Part shown: piece after piece, positions 45,221-54,132 of the stretch
Position numbering within the stretch: position 1 is the first letter of the stretch
How the letters are laid out: each line of letters opens with the position of its first letter
Source: Gammaproteobacteria bacterium
GTDB taxonomy: Bacteria; Pseudomonadota; Gammaproteobacteria; UBA6429; Thiohalophilaceae
Assembly: GCA_016194635.1 (NCBI GenBank)
Contig: JACQBC010000021.1
Span: 1 to 64,000, forward strand
Reading direction: 5' to 3'
Length of the DNA stretch: 64,000 nt
Made by a program: the position numbers and the translations under genes
Notes under the pieces: generated by a model
What the model was told of the DNA's origin: nothing
What the model saw: only the letters and a program-made list of their open reading frames with translations
Databases searched by the model: none

Positions 45221-46663
45221 ATGATTCTAGTCCCGATCGATAGGCCTATTAACTGGCACAACCCGCCGGTGATCACCGTGCTGTTGGTTTTGGTCAACTG
45301 CGCTTGTTTTTACTTTTGGCAAAACGATGACGACATGTACCGAGAACAGGCTATGACGTATTACCTGGACTCGGGTTTAGCCGAGATCGAGCTCGGTGCT
45401 TATTACCGTTATCTCAATGCGGGTGACGCCACGTTAAACGTGCCGCAGCACTTTATCCAAAACCCAAACTCCTATCGTCGCATGCGTAACGATGGAGTCT
45501 TCTTAGAAAAACTTCAGGCAGGAGAGATTATCACCCGTGCCGATCCGCTATACCCAACCTGGGACGCACAACGTAACCACTATGCCAGTTTGGATAATCA
45601 AATCGTAGCGCATCGCTTCGCTATTAACCCGGCCCATCCTGCGTTACTCACGCTGTTTACCAGCATGTTCCTGCACGCCGACACCCAACACTTGTTAGGC
45701 AATATGTTGATGTTATTGTTGATCGGTTATGTCGTGGAAACGCTGTTGGGGCATGCGGCTTATCTCGGCGGATATTTATTTGCCGGGGTGATGGGCAATG
45801 TTTTATATGTTGTGTTATCGCCGCACGTGGACATACCCGGTATCGGGGCCTCGGGGGCGATTTTCGGGGTACTCGGCATGTACGTGGTATTATTCTGGCT
45901 ACGCAAGATCCGTTTTTTTATTTTTTTATTCGTCTATTTCAATTACTTCAAGGCGCCGGCCATTATTATGCTGTTCCCGATGCTTGCCTGGCAGTTATAT
46001 ATTGAATTTGGCATGCACACCAACCTCAATGTCAAAGCCCATATCGGTGGTCTGCTTGGCGGGACCTTGGTTGCCCTGTTGGCAAAACGTTTCTTGACCA
46101 GCCTCGACAAGGCCTACCTCGACCATGACATTACCCAAGACCGTTACCAACAATCCCTCTTGGAAGGACAAAAACAATTAGCCGCCATGAATATCAAAGC
46201 CGCGCGTCGGATATTTTCCGAGCTGTTGCGTGACCACCCGCAGGATCTCGCGGTGAAACTGCAGTTATTTAATATTCTGAAACTGACCCCTGACAGTCCG
46301 GATTTTCATCAGCTCGCGCAGCAGTTGCTGAATCTGCACGGGGCGGATCGCCGCACGGTCAAGATCCTGCACGACGTCTTTGTCGAATACCTAGTGAAGG
46401 CAAAACCTACCCCGCGCTTATCCTCGGAACTCTCCATCACGCTTGCCTTACGTTTCGCCGCCAACGATTTTTTAACCGATGCGGAAAAATTAGTGACCCT
46501 GTTACTGCAAGAAAACCCTGGGTTTGCGCGTAACGCCGAGGGATTATCGGCCTTGGCCAAATATTATAACGGCAAGGACAGCAGCAAGGCCCAACATTAC
46601 CGTAACCTGCTGGTCCGAACCTATCCCGATAGTATTGAGGCCCGGCACCTGCAACGCGCCTGA
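45221..46663 (+). CDS. Rhomboid intramembrane serine protease with TPR tail
   Basis: The 480-residue protein has an extended periplasmic loop (~40-135) between its first helix and the core, then a six-helix rhomboid fold. Catalytic residues are visible: Ser211 in GIGASGAIFG and His274 in KAHIGGLLGG, with HADTQHLLGN earlier. A C-terminal cytoplasmic region (~295-480) looks like TPR repeats. It is convergent with a zinc-finger/TPR membrane protein gene, 12 bp apart. Confidence 0.9.
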   Translation: MILVPIDRPINWHNPPVITVLLVLVNCACFYFWQNDDDMYREQAMTYYLDSGLAEIELGAYYRYLNAGDATLNVPQHFIQNPNSYRRMRNDGVFLEKLQAGEIITRADPLYPTWDAQRNHYASLDNQIVAHRFAINPAHPALLTLFTSMFLHADTQHLLGNMLMLLLIGYVVETLLGHAAYLGGYLFAGVMGNVLYVVLSPHVDIPGIGASGAIFGVLGMYVVLFWLRKIRFFIFLFVYFNYFKAPAIIMLFPMLAWQLYIEFGMHTNLNVKAHIGGLLGGTLVALLAKRFLTSLDKAYLDHDITQDRYQQSLLEGQKQLAAMNIKAARRIFSELLRDHPQDLAVKLQLFNILKLTPDSPDFHQLAQQLLNLHGADRRTVKILHDVFVEYLVKAKPTPRLSSELSITLALRFAANDFLTDAEKLVTLLLQENPGFARNAEGLSALAKYYNGKDSSKAQHYRNLLVRTYPDSIEARHLQRA

Positions 46664-46675
46664 CACCGCGGAATA

Positions 46676-48115
46676 TTATTTTACCGCGAGTTTTTCCACC
46701 ACCCCCAGATAGTCCTGTACTTCGGGGACTAAGGCGTGGCTAGGATAATATTTAAGCACAAACTGTAATATCTGCCGTGCCTTGGCGTCGTCACTAAAGT
46801 GCTCACAGAGCATTTTAGCCGCCAGCAAATACGCCGCCGGTATGCCATCAAAACTCGGGAACTCGGTATGCAGATTGGCCAACAGCGTCACCGCCATCTT
46901 GGCCTGGCCATTGGCGCGCAACATCTGGGCAATTTCCACCCGTTCGTGGGCCCGTACCGGCCGGAACTGTTTATCAAAACCCACCGCATTTTGATACACC
47001 TTGGCCGCTAAACCAATTTTATTTTCGTGAAACAGATAGGAAATATATTCTTGGCCCTGTTTGGTATGCATCACCAGATCATTGTTTAACCGCGCCACTT
47101 TTAAAATTCTCTCCCGTGCCTCGACATTGCCCGGCATGTCAATGATCAGTTCGGCTAAACGCTGGGCGGCTTGTTCACTTTTACCCTCGGCGATCAAAAT
47201 CTCGGTGGCGCGTAATTCGGGACTGACCGTAAGTTCGGCATTAGGCTGGGCGTGGACCTCGGCCTCGATCTCCACGCTGTAACCCAGCTGTTCATGGTAT
47301 TGGTACAACACATAACCCATGAGATTAAACGTCACTAACCAAAAATATAGCCCAGTAAACGCTAACAGTATCGCCGCCACTTTGGGTGACAGCAGGGTTA
47401 ACAACAACGCTTGTGAGGTGCTTAATGCAGCGCTCAATAAATACAATAACCCCATCATAAATAAATACGGCAAACCGATGCGTTTAATTACCGTGAATAT
47501 AAGCAGCGGGTTAAAAGCACTGAAGAAACTATGTTCCATTGCCAATACCATCGTACTTGCAGGTAAGGTCAAAATGATCACCGTATAGGCCAGCCAACCC
47601 ATGGTATATCCGAACATATCAAACACCGTAAAAATAACCCCGCCAAAAGCGAACATTAGCGCAAGTTGCTTAAACGGCAGAACCATGTTGTCGGTAAACA
47701 GATCATTGGTATAGGGCCGTGGTGTTAAGTGCCCGTGGGCGGTGTCTTCCAACACGACATACGCGTATTTGGCAAACCCCACCAACAACACCAATAACAC
47801 CACCATAGAAAACAATCCCAACGTGCTATTGGCAAACAGCGCCACGATCCCCGTCCCGGCCCCAACCATGGCCCAGGTAATTAACAGCGGCGTAGGATAA
47901 AAGGGATAGAGAAAAAACCGTCCTAGGCGTTGCCAAAACGGAGTGACCAAATTACCACTGCCTAACGAGGTTAAATCGCGTTGACACACGGGACAGGACG
48001 GCAACTTGCCGGGTTTGGGAATGGCGATGCAGTCCGTACAGAAATTAATCTGGCAATGCTCACACGCCCAACGTGCTGGCATATGAACATGGTATTTACA
48101 AGTGATCGACGCCAT
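46676..48115 (-). CDS. Zinc-finger, polytopic membrane protein with TPR tail
   Basis: The 479-residue protein starts with a B-box-like zinc-binding module (~5-45, CKYH, CEHCQINFCTDC, CPVC), continues with about six helices (~65-280) and ends in a ~190-residue helical TPR-like region (~300-479). The combination resembles DUF4013-like proteins with zinc ribbons. No enzymatic motif. Its TPR tail resembles that of the convergent rhomboid gene, which hints at a shared pathway. Confidence 0.75.
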   Translation of the reverse strand: MASITCKYHVHMPARWACEHCQINFCTDCIAIPKPGKLPSCPVCQRDLTSLGSGNLVTPFWQRLGRFFLYPFYPTPLLITWAMVGAGTGIVALFANSTLGLFSMVVLLVLLVGFAKYAYVVLEDTAHGHLTPRPYTNDLFTDNMVLPFKQLALMFAFGGVIFTVFDMFGYTMGWLAYTVIILTLPASTMVLAMEHSFFSAFNPLLIFTVIKRIGLPYLFMMGLLYLLSAALSTSQALLLTLLSPKVAAILLAFTGLYFWLVTFNLMGYVLYQYHEQLGYSVEIEAEVHAQPNAELTVSPELRATEILIAEGKSEQAAQRLAELIIDMPGNVEARERILKVARLNNDLVMHTKQGQEYISYLFHENKIGLAAKVYQNAVGFDKQFRPVRAHERVEIAQMLRANGQAKMAVTLLANLHTEFPSFDGIPAAYLLAAKMLCEHFSDDAKARQILQFVLKYYPSHALVPEVQDYLGVVEKLAVK

Positions 48116-48178
48116 GCGTTGTTATAACCCAAATAAATCCCGCTATACTGCAAACATTCTACTGTATTTTCTACCACA

Positions 48179-49084
48179 ATGACGCGGATTACACCCTTGC
48201 TATTACGAGCCCTGGTATATCTCCTGCTATGTGTGTCTTGCACCGGCTTGGCCACCGAGAGTTGGGCTAGAGGTGCTTTGATCACCTCTCAAGCCTTAAG
48301 TGAACAGCTGCACAACCCCGATCTGGTGTTGATCGATATGTCAGAGCAACCCCAGTACCAACGCTTTCATCTGCCAGGTGCCTTGGCCTTGCCGTATGAT
48401 GCCTTGGTCGTGCAACAAAACGGCACAAGTCAGCCACTGCCACAGCCCCAACTGATCCGGCTTTTGGGAAAACTCGGGATTCGTTCCAACGCGAATGTAA
48501 TTATTTATGACGACATAGGCGGACTGAATGCTGCACGTTTATATTGGGAACTTGAACAACTCGGACACCCACGCTGCGCCTTGCTCGACGGCGGCTTAGT
48601 CCAATGGATTTTGGAAAACCGACCCGTAACCAACCTGCTCCCAGCAGCCTTACCTCCTACCGTCTACAACGCGGCGAAGACCGGCCGATCGGCGCAGTCC
48701 GAGTTACAGGACATCGTAACCGCCACCGCCACGCACGCCATAGTGCTAGACGTACGTTCCGCGCAGGAATACCGTGGTGACCCCACCACCCCACGCAGTG
48801 GCCATGTGCCCGGTGCTAGATGGTGGGAATGGGACCACGCTGTGAATTACCCCGAGGGGTTTGTGCAACGCGACGAAACACAGTTAACAGCATCCCTGGC
48901 CGCGGTGGGTATCAAGGATAAACAACAACCTATCATTACCTATTGCCGCTCAAGCCACCGCGCCAGTCAAACTTATTTCACCTTGAAGCGTTTGGGCTTT
49001 GAAAACGTTAAACTCTACACCGGTTCAATGTTGGAATATGAGCAGCAAAAAAATTTGCCGTTAACCACCGGGATGAATCCATAG
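48179..49084 (+). CDS. Exported tandem-rhodanese sulfurtransferase
   Basis: The 301-residue protein has a signal peptide (ending SWA near residue 30), an inactive N-terminal rhodanese domain and a C-terminal one with the active cysteine in ITYCRSSHRASQ. This is the thiosulfate/3-mercaptopyruvate sulfurtransferase layout, in a periplasmic form. It fits a sulfur-metabolising lifestyle but does not prove one. The following 331 bp contain the candidate small RNA on the minus strand. Confidence 0.9.
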   Translation: MTRITPLLLRALVYLLLCVSCTGLATESWARGALITSQALSEQLHNPDLVLIDMSEQPQYQRFHLPGALALPYDALVVQQNGTSQPLPQPQLIRLLGKLGIRSNANVIIYDDIGGLNAARLYWELEQLGHPRCALLDGGLVQWILENRPVTNLLPAALPPTVYNAAKTGRSAQSELQDIVTATATHAIVLDVRSAQEYRGDPTTPRSGHVPGARWWEWDHAVNYPEGFVQRDETQLTASLAAVGIKDKQQPIITYCRSSHRASQTYFTLKRLGFENVKLYTGSMLEYEQQKNLPLTTGMNP

Positions 49085-49188
49085 CCCGCCTTCACGCCTA
49101 AGGCCAAAAAGTGGTAGCTGTGTTCACTCATTGCGGCACCTAGCCCGAGGCGGATCGCTACCCCGCTGGGCACAAGATTCCAGCGGAC

Positions 49189-49228
49189 AAAAAAAACCTT
49201 CCCAAAAACTCAGTGTTCAGCGGGAAGG
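49189..49228 (-). terminator. Rho-independent terminator
   Basis: On the minus strand a 7-bp stem CCTTCCC/GGGAAGG (loop ~18 nt) is followed directly by eight T. It terminates minus-strand transcripts, either the candidate small RNA or read-through from the gene ending at 49416. Confidence 0.8.
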
Positions 49229-49330
49229 CTCGGAAGTCTTGGCAGATTATTCTGTGTGGGTAAACACACCATAGCGCCCCAACCAGGGGACTGCAAGCCC
49301 GCCGCAGGACAGGGGTGGCTATGGGCGTAT
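49189..49330 (-). ncRNA. Candidate structured small RNA
   Basis: Three stems can be drawn in the minus-strand transcript: CCATAGC-cACCCC with GGGGc-GCTATGG (49269-49280/49312-49324), enclosing a CTGC/GCAG stem; GTGTG...CACAC (49254-49269); and the terminator stem at 49189-49228. A promoter-like pair (GTGTCA, 16-nt spacer, TATACG) lies immediately upstream, so transcription would start at the base of the first stem and run ~135 nt. The alternative is a structured 3' UTR of the sirohydrochlorin-chelatase-like gene, whose stop is at 49416. I do not recognise a known RNA family. Confidence 0.45.
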
Positions 49331-49415
49331 AGTGTGCCCGTATGTAGTGACACCCCGATGACAGAAAACCCTTGCAGTCAAGTAGTTAGCGTAATAACCC
49401 GAGGATGTTATGCGG

Positions 49416-49775
49416 TTATTTAGCCAAGCGTAACAGCGCATCGATCAAACCTTCCGCCAAACCCAGGTAGGGCGCCAGCCGCAACCTGATCGCCGGGTGG
49501 TCGGCCTGGGCCTTGGCCATCTCGGCCGGAATGTCCTTGGCCACGTGCCGTCCGGCCGACAAGAAATACGGCAGCAGCACCACTTCCTCCGCCCCCTGGG
49601 CGATGCACTGTGCAATACCTTCGGGAATCGAGGGTTCAGCCAACTCCAAGAAGGCGCAATGTACCTCGGCATAGTCTTGACCTGCGCGCTGGCGTAATTG
49701 CGCCGTGAGTCGCCGGACTTCCTGGTTGGAATCCTCACGCCGGCTGCCGTGGGCGATAATCAATAAGGCTTTCAT
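49416..49775 (-). CDS. CbiX/SirB-like sirohydrochlorin chelatase
   Basis: ATG 49775 is preferred over 49781 because AGGTGA ends 6 nt upstream. The 119-residue protein is a single-domain chelatase: LLIIAHGSRREDSN with the first His, VLLPYFLSAGRHVAKDIP with the second. This small form inserts Fe2+ or Co2+ into sirohydrochlorin for siroheme or cobalamin synthesis. No other tetrapyrrole gene is near. Confidence 0.9.
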   Translation of the reverse strand: MKALLIIAHGSRREDSNQEVRRLTAQLRQRAGQDYAEVHCAFLELAEPSIPEGIAQCIAQGAEEVVLLPYFLSAGRHVAKDIPAEMAKAQADHPAIRLRLAPYLGLAEGLIDALLRLAK

Positions 49776-49825
49776 TTTCATTCACCTGCACTATGCTTGC
49801 CAGACCAGGCCCCGCAGGATATCAC

Positions 49826-50122
49826 ATGCCCTCGATTCGCTTTATGCCCATGACCTTGGTTTGGCTAGTCTGCCTGACCAGTGTCGGTTGTCAGCGCCTC
49901 ACCAAGGAAGAAACCCTAGACATCGCCTGCGCTAAATCGATCAAGTCCGCCAACGAATTGCTGGATCGCTACCGGGAGCACTTAGAGAAAGATCAACTGA
50001 GCCAAACCCAAAATCTCATCGCCGCCGCCCAGATTGACCAAGGTCAAAAACACTTTCCCGCCTGTGAAGACAAGGCGCAACGCGCCCTGCATTTAGTATC
50101 GCAGTATGGACGCTCACCCTAA
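49826..50122 (+). CDS. Small lipoprotein of unknown function
   Basis: ATG 49826 with GGA 7 nt upstream gives 98 residues. The signal ends in a lipobox (LTSVGC), and the mature part is helical with two cysteines (DIACAKS, FPACEDK). I do not recognise the family. It is divergent from the chelatase gene and overlaps the convergent MerR-type gene by 9 bp. Confidence 0.65.
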   Translation: MPSIRFMPMTLVWLVCLTSVGCQRLTKEETLDIACAKSIKSANELLDRYREHLEKDQLSQTQNLIAAAQIDQGQKHFPACEDKAQRALHLVSQYGRSP

Positions 50123-50536
50123 GGCTTCATTGGCGTGCAGTTGATCCAGGGCATCGAGCAGCGGGCATTCACCCAACGCACCATCAAGATCACAGCGTGC
50201 GGCCAAGCGCGCTAAACCCGCGCGCATCTGTTGCAGGTCTGCCAGTTTTTGGTCGATATCGGCCATTTTACCCTGCGCGACACGTTTTACTTCCGCACAA
50301 CTGGTCTGACGGGATTGGCGCAGGTTAAGCAGTTCGGCGACCTGTTTCAACGCAAACCCCAGGGCCTTAGCGCGTTGAATAAAGCGTACCCGCCGTACAA
50401 CCTCGGCTTCATAATAACGGTAGCCGGCGGCGGTGCGTTCCGCAGGGGTCAGCAGGCCCTGCTTCTCATAAAACCGCAGTGCCTCCACCGTAACTCCCGC
50501 CTGTTTCGCCACCTGACCGATCGATAAGCGGCTCAT
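50114..50536 (-). CDS. MerR-family metal-responsive regulator
   Basis: The 140-residue protein has the MerR winged helix (LSIGQVAKQAGVTVEALRFYEKQGLL) and a dimer helix. Three cysteines match the metal-binding triad of MerR/ZntR/CadR proteins: one in RQTSCAEV and two in CDLDGALGECPLL, with the eight-residue spacing seen in Hg and Cd/Pb/Zn sensors. No metal-resistance gene is adjacent, so its target lies elsewhere. The start at 50536 is behind a GAGG. Confidence 0.88.
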   Translation of the reverse strand: MSRLSIGQVAKQAGVTVEALRFYEKQGLLTPAERTAAGYRYYEAEVVRRVRFIQRAKALGFALKQVAELLNLRQSRQTSCAEVKRVAQGKMADIDQKLADLQQMRAGLARLAARCDLDGALGECPLLDALDQLHANEALG

Positions 50537-50584
50537 AAGCACCTCGTGACGCCTACTGGGTAAACCCTGAAGTTTAGTATAGAT

Positions 50585-51616
50585 CTACGGTGGGACGTGC
50601 ATCTTGGCTTGCTGTCGTTGCCACCACTGCCGCCAACTCGCCGCCGTAGCATCCTGTTCCACCACGCCGGAGAGGCGTTGTAAGCCCTCATTGGCAGCCT
50701 CACGGACCCGATCAGAAGGATCCTCCAATGCGCCGATGAGTACCTCTATGGTCGGCGGGCTGAAATAATTACTCAATGCGTAAGCGGCATTGGCACGGAC
50801 GATATCATCCTGGTCCTTTAGACCTCGCATTAAGGTGTCAATCGCGCGGGCATCCCGTAAACGGCCAAGGGCATACATGATGGCCACACGGACATCCACC
50901 TCTTCTAGCGGGGCCCGGTCGATCAAGGTCGGCACCGCGATGACATCGTTAATTTGACCCAGGGCATACACCATCCCGGTCCGTACCGAGGGTTTGGCCG
51001 TGGGCAGGGCATCTAAGATAATCTGGGCGGCTTGCGGAAGACGATAACTCCCTAATGCAATCGCGGTGGTGGCCCGCACTTGGCGATCGGGATCATCCAA
51101 CAGCGGCAGGAGATCGGGGATGGTAGCGATTTCTCCAATTTGACCCAAGGCTTTGCTTGCCAAGCGGCGCACCTGCGGGTTGTTTTGCCGCAAGGCTTGG
51201 CGCAGCTCGGCCACCGCACCGTGGCCAATCTTGGCGATGGCTTGAGCGGCTTCTTCGCCAGGAGAGGTCGCATTGCTAGAACGGTAACCCCCGCCGATAT
51301 AACGCGAGAGTAATACCGGTGTCGTATCCGCAAATAACGCGATCAACATCGGTATGGCGGGCGCGGCCTCCGCGCCCAGTTTACCGAGTTGAAAGGCCGC
51401 CCCGGCACGTTCGAGGGGATCGTAGCCGTTCAAACGCGCGATCTTGGCCGCGATTTGCTCAGGCAGTGCGGTATTTTGTCGGGTCACTGTGAAATCCTGA
51501 TTCGCAGCCCCGTCCGCTGTGTAATAACCGCTTTGACACCCCGATAACCACAACAAGACCACCGCGTGGGCCAATAAACCGGCCACGGGTCTACACCGCT
51601 GATGTGTCAACCCCAT
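50585..51616 (-). CDS. HEAT-repeat lipoprotein
   Basis: The 343-residue protein has a lipobox (LWLSGC) and at least six HEAT/PBS-lyase repeats from ~50 to 325 (DPDRQVRATTAIALGSYRL, DIVRANAAYALSNYF, DRVREAANEGL). Such scaffolds mediate protein binding in the periplasm. No further clue to its partner; the upstream neighbour is an Rrf2 gene, divergent. Confidence 0.82.
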   Translation of the reverse strand: MGLTHQRCRPVAGLLAHAVVLLWLSGCQSGYYTADGAANQDFTVTRQNTALPEQIAAKIARLNGYDPLERAGAAFQLGKLGAEAAPAIPMLIALFADTTPVLLSRYIGGGYRSSNATSPGEEAAQAIAKIGHGAVAELRQALRQNNPQVRRLASKALGQIGEIATIPDLLPLLDDPDRQVRATTAIALGSYRLPQAAQIILDALPTAKPSVRTGMVYALGQINDVIAVPTLIDRAPLEEVDVRVAIMYALGRLRDARAIDTLMRGLKDQDDIVRANAAYALSNYFSPPTIEVLIGALEDPSDRVREAANEGLQRLSGVVEQDATAASWRQWWQRQQAKMHVPP

Positions 51617-51935
51617 ATTACCTCACTCTTGTTTACAGACAGGGTTATTCCACATTTGCCGGGGGTGTGCAAGTTTAAGCGAGGCCGTCGACCGGGCGAA
51701 TCAGGTACCAATAGATGCTTCCTCTCCTCGGCCATACCGGGTTCTTTACGCTCGTGAGTTCAAAGAATTTACAATTTTTAACAAATTAGACGTTGTATAA
51801 CTAAGGATAAATATCTACTTTTAGTGTCAGGTTTCCATGGAACGCAGATAGAACCCCACCTGCCACTCACGGAAGATGCACGGTAAAAGCCGTTTCATGG
51901 GAAGGTTTAAACTACCATTTTAAGGAAGAAAAATT
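51617..51935. other. Divergent intergenic region, no gene seen
   Basis: These 319 bp separate the HEAT-repeat lipoprotein gene from the Rrf2 gene. No reading frame, tRNA or clear terminator was found. A stretch with ACCCCACCTGCC recalls a 6S RNA segment, but no supporting structure was found. Confidence 0.4.
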
Positions 51936-52361
51936 ATGACGATCTCTTCGCGTGCTCACTATGCAATTAAAGCCATGCTCAATCTGGCGTTTCAAGTACC
52001 CAACCCGGTCTCACTCACCGCTCTAGCAAAAAAACTCGATATTTCGCTGTCATACCTGGAACAAATTTTTGCCTTATTACGCCGCCATCACCTTGTAAAA
52101 GGGGTACGTGGTCCCGGCGGTGGTTATGTACTAGGTAAACCCACCGAGGTAATTACGGTTGCGGACGTTGTTACCGCTATTGATGTTAATCGTAAAACTT
52201 CGGCATCCCACGGCCATCCTCAATCGGCCACGCTGTTGGCCTGGGGTATGTTGGAGAGCAAAATCTTCAATCACCTGGATGGCATCACCCTGGCATCCCT
52301 GCACGAAGAAACTGCTGAACGAATGAACGTGGCGGACACGTCAATACACGCCGCCGCTTGA
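51936..52361 (+). CDS. Rrf2-family regulator lacking Fe-S cysteines
   Basis: The 141-residue protein has the Rrf2 winged helix (SSRAHYAIKAMLNLAF, LAKKLDISLSYLEQIFALLRRHHLVKGVRGPGGGY). It matches IscR/NsrR over the DNA-binding domain, but the region that normally carries three cluster-binding cysteines has none; the protein contains no cysteine at all. It may be a cluster-independent regulator. It probably acts on its own or the divergent lipoprotein gene. Confidence 0.9.
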   Translation: MTISSRAHYAIKAMLNLAFQVPNPVSLTALAKKLDISLSYLEQIFALLRRHHLVKGVRGPGGGYVLGKPTEVITVADVVTAIDVNRKTSASHGHPQSATLLAWGMLESKIFNHLDGITLASLHEETAERMNVADTSIHAAA

Positions 52362-52405
52362 TACATCGCATCCACCGGGGTGTGTGATACACCGCGGTGG
52401 ATGCA

Positions 52406-52885
52406 TTATCTGACGACCGTTAGCGACTGCCGTAAGTGTGCGATCAACTGGTTTTTTTCCGCCTCATTTAAGAATTCTCCCACCTCTATTGCCCCGGGTT
52501 GCCCGCGGATTATCACTTGAGGCAGGTACCAACGCTGCGGTGATTGAATGATCACTACCCGCACGTAAAAACGTGCTGAACACCAGCGCCGCTCGATACG
52601 CCGATGTCCGTGTTCCACAATGATTTCTTGCTCTAGGATCCGAATCACTTCCAGGCGTTGGCCACGGCGCGTGACGATATAGAATATCACCACCATCGCC
52701 AACACCTCCAAACCTGCAAACGGCAAGATCATCCACGCCCCGCGCAGCGCAAATCCAATGGCGATACCAAAAGCCAGGGTCGCTACCCAGCCGATGAGGT
52801 AGAGGTTGGCCCGCCAGGTGGATGAAAGATTCGGCGCCAGCACGATGTATTGCTGGCTAGCGCTATGGGTATCGATGCGGATCAT
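52406..52885 (-). CDS. DUF2244 membrane protein
   Basis: The 159-residue protein has two closely spaced helices (~28-68) followed by a soluble beta-rich domain (QRLEVIRILEQEIIVEHGHRRIERRW). This is the DUF2244 family of inner-membrane proteins, whose function is not known. It overlaps the upstream DUF815 gene by 4 bp. Confidence 0.87.
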   Translation of the reverse strand: MIRIDTHSASQQYIVLAPNLSSTWRANLYLIGWVATLAFGIAIGFALRGAWMILPFAGLEVLAMVVIFYIVTRRGQRLEVIRILEQEIIVEHGHRRIERRWCSARFYVRVVIIQSPQRWYLPQVIIRGQPGAIEVGEFLNEAEKNQLIAHLRQSLTVVR

Positions 52886-53679
52886 TGTTCAGTGTCGAGG
52901 CTCACGTCCGCCAGATCGGCAGGGTCATATTGATTATAGAATTGTTTAGCCACCCGGCCACTGCGCGAACCGCGTTCGATCGCAAACCGATTCGCCAAAA
53001 TGTGCAGGCGGCGGCGATCGCCGCTGAAGTCGGCAAACAAACGGTCGATCATTCCAAGATACGTCGGTTGCGGTACGGGATAAAAGCTTAGGCAGAGGCC
53101 AAAGCGATCCGCTAAAGCGATCTTTTCTTCAACGCTTTCGCCCGGATGAATTTCACCGTTCACTTGGCGGGCCGCAAGATTGTCGTGGTGATAATCGGGG
53201 ACCAAGTGGCGACGATTGGAGGTCGCGTAGATCAATACATTGCGCGGTGGCAGTTCGACCGAACCCTCCAGGACATGTTTGAGCGCTTTATAGTGCCGTT
53301 CTTCGGCGTCAAACGATAGGTCGTCGCAAAACACAATGAATCGATAGTCCTGGTCGCGGATAGCGTCGACGATCTCCGCTAACTGGATCAGATCGTCCCG
53401 ATCGACCTCAATCAGCCGCAGCCCCGCCTGTCGGTAGTGATTAAAAATAGCTTTGATCAAGGACGATTTACCGGTGCCGCGGGCTCCCCACAACAAGGCG
53501 TTGTTCGCACCCTGCCCGGCCAAGAAGCGTTCGGTATTCTTTTTTAAACGCGAAATGTGCTCTTCGATACCCAGGAGATCCGCCAACGCAACCGGATCAA
53601 TCTGCAGGATAGGACGTAACCGCCCAGGATTACTGCGCCAAACGGCGGCGTAGACGTCTTTCCAATCAAAAGGTGTCAT
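52882..53679 (-). CDS. DUF815 P-loop ATPase
   Basis: The 265-residue protein is an AAA-type ATPase: Walker A GARGTGKSSLIK (~residue 60), Walker B FIVFCDDLSF and a sensor ATSNRRHLVPD. Family DUF815 is common in proteobacteria with no fixed function. Its stop overlaps the DUF2244 start, and the gene follows the cyclotransferase-like gene by 9 bp. Confidence 0.9.
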   Translation of the reverse strand: MTPFDWKDVYAAVWRSNPGRLRPILQIDPVALADLLGIEEHISRLKKNTERFLAGQGANNALLWGARGTGKSSLIKAIFNHYRQAGLRLIEVDRDDLIQLAEIVDAIRDQDYRFIVFCDDLSFDAEERHYKALKHVLEGSVELPPRNVLIYATSNRRHLVPDYHHDNLAARQVNGEIHPGESVEEKIALADRFGLCLSFYPVPQPTYLGMIDRLFADFSGDRRRLHILANRFAIERGSRSGRVAKQFYNQYDPADLADVSLDTEQ

Positions 53680-53688
53680 GGGTGACCA

Positions 53689-54132
53689 TCAGGTTACACG
53701 CTGGCCATGACGTAGTCTGCATACATAACCGGGCAGTATATAACGCTTAAACCAACGTTCATCCCAGCCATACGACAATACGTGTCTTGCGGCCGTCTGT
53801 GCAACAACATAGGTTTGAACCTCGAGTCGGGCACCCGCGGTGGTAATCACCAGCACTGCTGTGCGCAGGTAGAAATCACTCTCATAGGTATCCAAACGTT
53901 GTAACTGGACTGGACTGAGGCGGTGATATAAAACGCCTTCTACCCTGCCGCCTGGCAGGCGCAAGATACCCGGGAAAGGTTGCGCACGGACTTGGTAGCG
54001 CGCGAAATCCACTAACCATGCGGGCTGTGAAGCGGGGACTACGCCACACACCGCGCGCATAACGGGCGCGAACATCAAACTGCCATAACAAAATAAATCG
54101 GTCTTTAAGCGCACATCATTACAAAGGTTCAC
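53689..54132 (-). CDS. Gamma-glutamylcyclotransferase-like (AIG2) protein
   Basis: The 147-residue protein starts at GTG 54132 (overlapping the PilZ stop as GTGA). It has the FCYGSLMF loop that binds the gamma-glutamyl group and GVLYHRLSPVQLQRLDTYES, with Glu in the catalytic position. Members cyclise gamma-glutamyl amines. It is embedded in a run of minus-strand genes. Confidence 0.87.
   Translation of the reverse strand: MNLCNDVRLKTDLFCYGSLMFAPVMRAVCGVVPASQPAWLVDFARYQVRAQPFPGILRLPGGRVEGVLYHRLSPVQLQRLDTYESDFYLRTAVLVITTAGARLEVQTYVVAQTAARHVLSYGWDERWFKRYILPGYVCRLRHGQRVT

Noticed and set aside
51820-51890. 6S RNA-like ACCCCACCTGCC string
   Set aside because: No long closing stem, no open central bubble and no linked zapA-type gene; the match is only a dozen bases.
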